Shown here: one piece after another, positions 5,285 through 6,448 of the stretch
How positions within the stretch are numbered: the stretch's first letter is position 1
How the letters are laid out: every line of letters begins with the position of its first letter
Source: Nitrospirales bacterium
GTDB lineage: Bacteria > Nitrospirota > Thermodesulfovibrionia > Thermodesulfovibrionales > Dissulfurispiraceae
DNA length: 6,448 nt
Assembly (NCBI GenBank): GCA_020846375.1
Contig: JADLDZ010000221.1
Coordinates: forward strand, 1-6,448
Direction: 5' to 3'
Translations under genes and position numbers: made by a program
The notes under the pieces: model-generated
Database searches by the model: none
What the model was told of the DNA's origin: nothing
Seen by the model: the letters and a program-made list of their open reading frames with translations, nothing else

Positions 5285-5368
5285 AAATATGTAAAACTCA
5301 GCCGGCATGCCATCATGCGCAGAAGGGGCCGGGGGAAATAAAAGGGAGGAAAAAGGTAGAATACAGGG

Positions 5369-6448
5369 ATGTCTTTTACAAGCATTCATGAAACAATAAT
5401 GCCAACTTTCTACGATCTTCTGAAAGAAAATATCCTTGACCTGTCGCGCCGCCTGGAAGAGAGCGAGGTAAAGAGGATCTACAACCTCTCTCTCCCCCAT
5501 TTCGCCCTGTTTCTCCTCTTCCGGAGAGAGCCCTTTGCCGTGGTGGAGGACTCCGCCGAAGCCGCAGCCGCCCTGCACGCCGACATCCAATTCCTGAAGA
5601 GTATCCTCCCGGACGCCCCGGAAAGCCTCCGGAAGACAGCCCTGTTCCCCCCTGCCTCCACCCCCGAAGCCCCCGGGGAGAGAGCGCGGGTGCTCCACAC
5701 TTTCATGTCCGGGGAGGAGATGTCCCTTATCACTTCAAAGGACGCCTGCCTGACCGGCTTCCTCTCCACCGAGATCGAGGAGAGGGTCCTTCCCCTGAAG
5801 AGAGGCGCCGAAATGGAGCGGGGGAAGCTCGAAACCTGGCTCAAGGGCAATGGGTACAAAAGCGTCAGTGTCGTCATGGAGCAGGGGGAGTACAGCCCGA
5901 GGGGCTGGCTCTTCGATATCTACCCTGTCACCATGGACGCTCCGGTGCGGGTGGAGTTCTTCGGCGACACAATCGACCTCATCCGGCAGTTCGACATAGA
6001 GACACAGCGCTCCATAAAGGAAGCGCTGGAGATCCATCTCCTCCCGGCCCGCGAGGAAGAGGGGACAGGCAATCTGATCGACGATCTCAGGGAGTACCGG
6101 AAGATGGACCTCTTCGTGAATTCCGAGGCTGCCGAGGACAGGGAGTTTCAGGCGAAGGGGGGCGAGCCGGTACTGGTATCCCACCGGCCCTTCACCGGCG
6201 AGGGGATCGACGCCCGTGAGCTTCCCCGTGCAGGGTTGGGCATCCTGCCTGAGGAAAGAAGGGGCATCGAGGATATCCCCCCCGCCCTGGAGAGGACCGG
6301 CAAGCGGATACTGGCGATCCTCCCCTCTGATGCGCAAGCGGTGCGCCTCAATGAGATCCTGTTCGACGGGGCTGTCGTGGCACCCCTCGTGAAGAAGCGG
6401 GACGTCCCCTCCTATGAGGGAAATATCTGTATCACCATCGGAAGGCTC
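5369..6448 (+). CDS. mfd: Transcription-repair coupling factor Mfd, N-terminal part (cut by window end)
   Basis: Mfd removes RNA polymerase stalled at DNA lesions and recruits UvrA. The frame stays open for 360 codons from 5369 to the last base with no stop, so only the UvrB-like N-terminal module (of a protein usually over 1,000 residues) is seen. Recognition rests on HFALFLLFRREPFAVVED (D1a-like), EQGEYSPRGWLFDIYP, then APVRVEFFGDTIDLIRQFD and ETQRSI, a hallmark block of Mfd and UvrB, and the LLPARE that follows. The RNA-polymerase-interaction and translocase domains lie outside the window. ATG 5369 is preferred: it is the first start after an in-frame TAG (5357-5359), with AAAAGG (5351-5356) 12 bases upstream. 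The ATG at 5399 has no ribosome site. It diverges from cvfB with about 200 bases between them. No clear promoter or copy of the 1949 palindrome is seen upstream, so SOS control is not indicated. Confidence 0.93.
   Translation, partial: MSFTSIHETIMPTFYDLLKENILDLSRRLEESEVKRIYNLSLPHFALFLLFRREPFAVVEDSAEAAAALHADIQFLKSILPDAPESLRKTALFPPASTPEAPGERARVLHTFMSGEEMSLITSKDACLTGFLSTEIEERVLPLKRGAEMERGKLETWLKGNGYKSVSVVMEQGEYSPRGWLFDIYPVTMDAPVRVEFFGDTIDLIRQFDIETQRSIKEALEIHLLPAREEEGTGNLIDDLREYRKMDLFVNSEAAEDREFQAKGGEPVLVSHRPFTGEGIDARELPRAGLGILPEERRGIEDIPPALERTGKRILAILPSDAQAVRLNEILFDGAVVAPLVKKRDVPSYEGNICITIGRL

Noticed and set aside
5357..5369. TAGAAT (5357-5362) as a -10 giving a leaderless mfd mRNA
   Set aside because: No -35 hexamer is found 16-18 bases upstream. 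The AAAAGG just before serves as a plausible ribosome site, so a leadered transcript is simpler.
5735..6337. 200-codon minus-strand frame opposite mfd
   Set aside because: Shadow of the well-supported mfd frame, with no independent evidence.
1..6448. CRISPR array, tRNA, insertion sequence or phage genes
   Set aside because: No regularly spaced direct repeats, no cloverleaf, no transposase or integrase motifs and no terminal inverted repeats were seen.

Overview
The window comes from a bacterial chromosome of moderate to high GC content (most coding stretches look near 60% G+C by eye). It is probably a Gram-negative, Nitrospirota- or Desulfobacterota-like organism. That placement is weak: it rests on overall gene style, meaning an HD-GYP signalling protein, a SAP/Rho-N plus DUF4912 protein, a LexA with a shortened helix-turn-helix turn, and Mfd and CvfB close by. 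No rRNA, tRNA, CRISPR array, transposase or phage structural gene is visible.

Left part (1-1440): a membrane-anchored HD-GYP cyclic-di-GMP phosphodiesterase (29-1369, +) converges on a small uncharacterised gene (1440-1652, -). A nested hairpin (1372-1433) fills the gap between them.

Middle part (1653-2198): a long intergenic stretch that is clearly AT-richer than its flanks (38 G/C in 120 bases at 1741-1860). It holds inverted and direct TGTAAA repeats, a hairpin at 1907-1929, and a near-consensus sigma-70 promoter at 1936-1965. A perfect 7+7 palindrome overlaps the -10 of that promoter. The site resembles the E. coli SOS box and stands upstream of lexA, so it is the best candidate for this organism's LexA operator.

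SOS operon (2199-3285, +): a four-cysteine, probably zinc-binding small protein with a long Lys/Arg-rich tail, then lexA 16 bases later. LexA starts at TTG behind a strong Shine-Dalgarno and keeps the Ala-Gly cleavage site and the Ser/Lys catalytic dyad.

Right part (3286-6448): a DUF4912 protein with an N-terminal SAP/Rho-N-like domain (3430-4299, +) has its own leader hairpin. It meets a CvfB/YitL-type S1 RNA-binding protein (4296-5165, -) tail to tail with overlapping stop codons. Divergent from cvfB, mfd (transcription-repair coupling factor) begins at 5369 and runs off the window end after 360 codons. LexA and Mfd both serve the DNA-damage response. CvfB and the DUF4912 protein are probably nucleic-acid-associated. 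I see no clear-cut new defence or mobile system. The most promising items are the LexA-operator candidate, the zinc-motif partner of lexA, and the repeated C-terminal motif of the DUF4912 protein.
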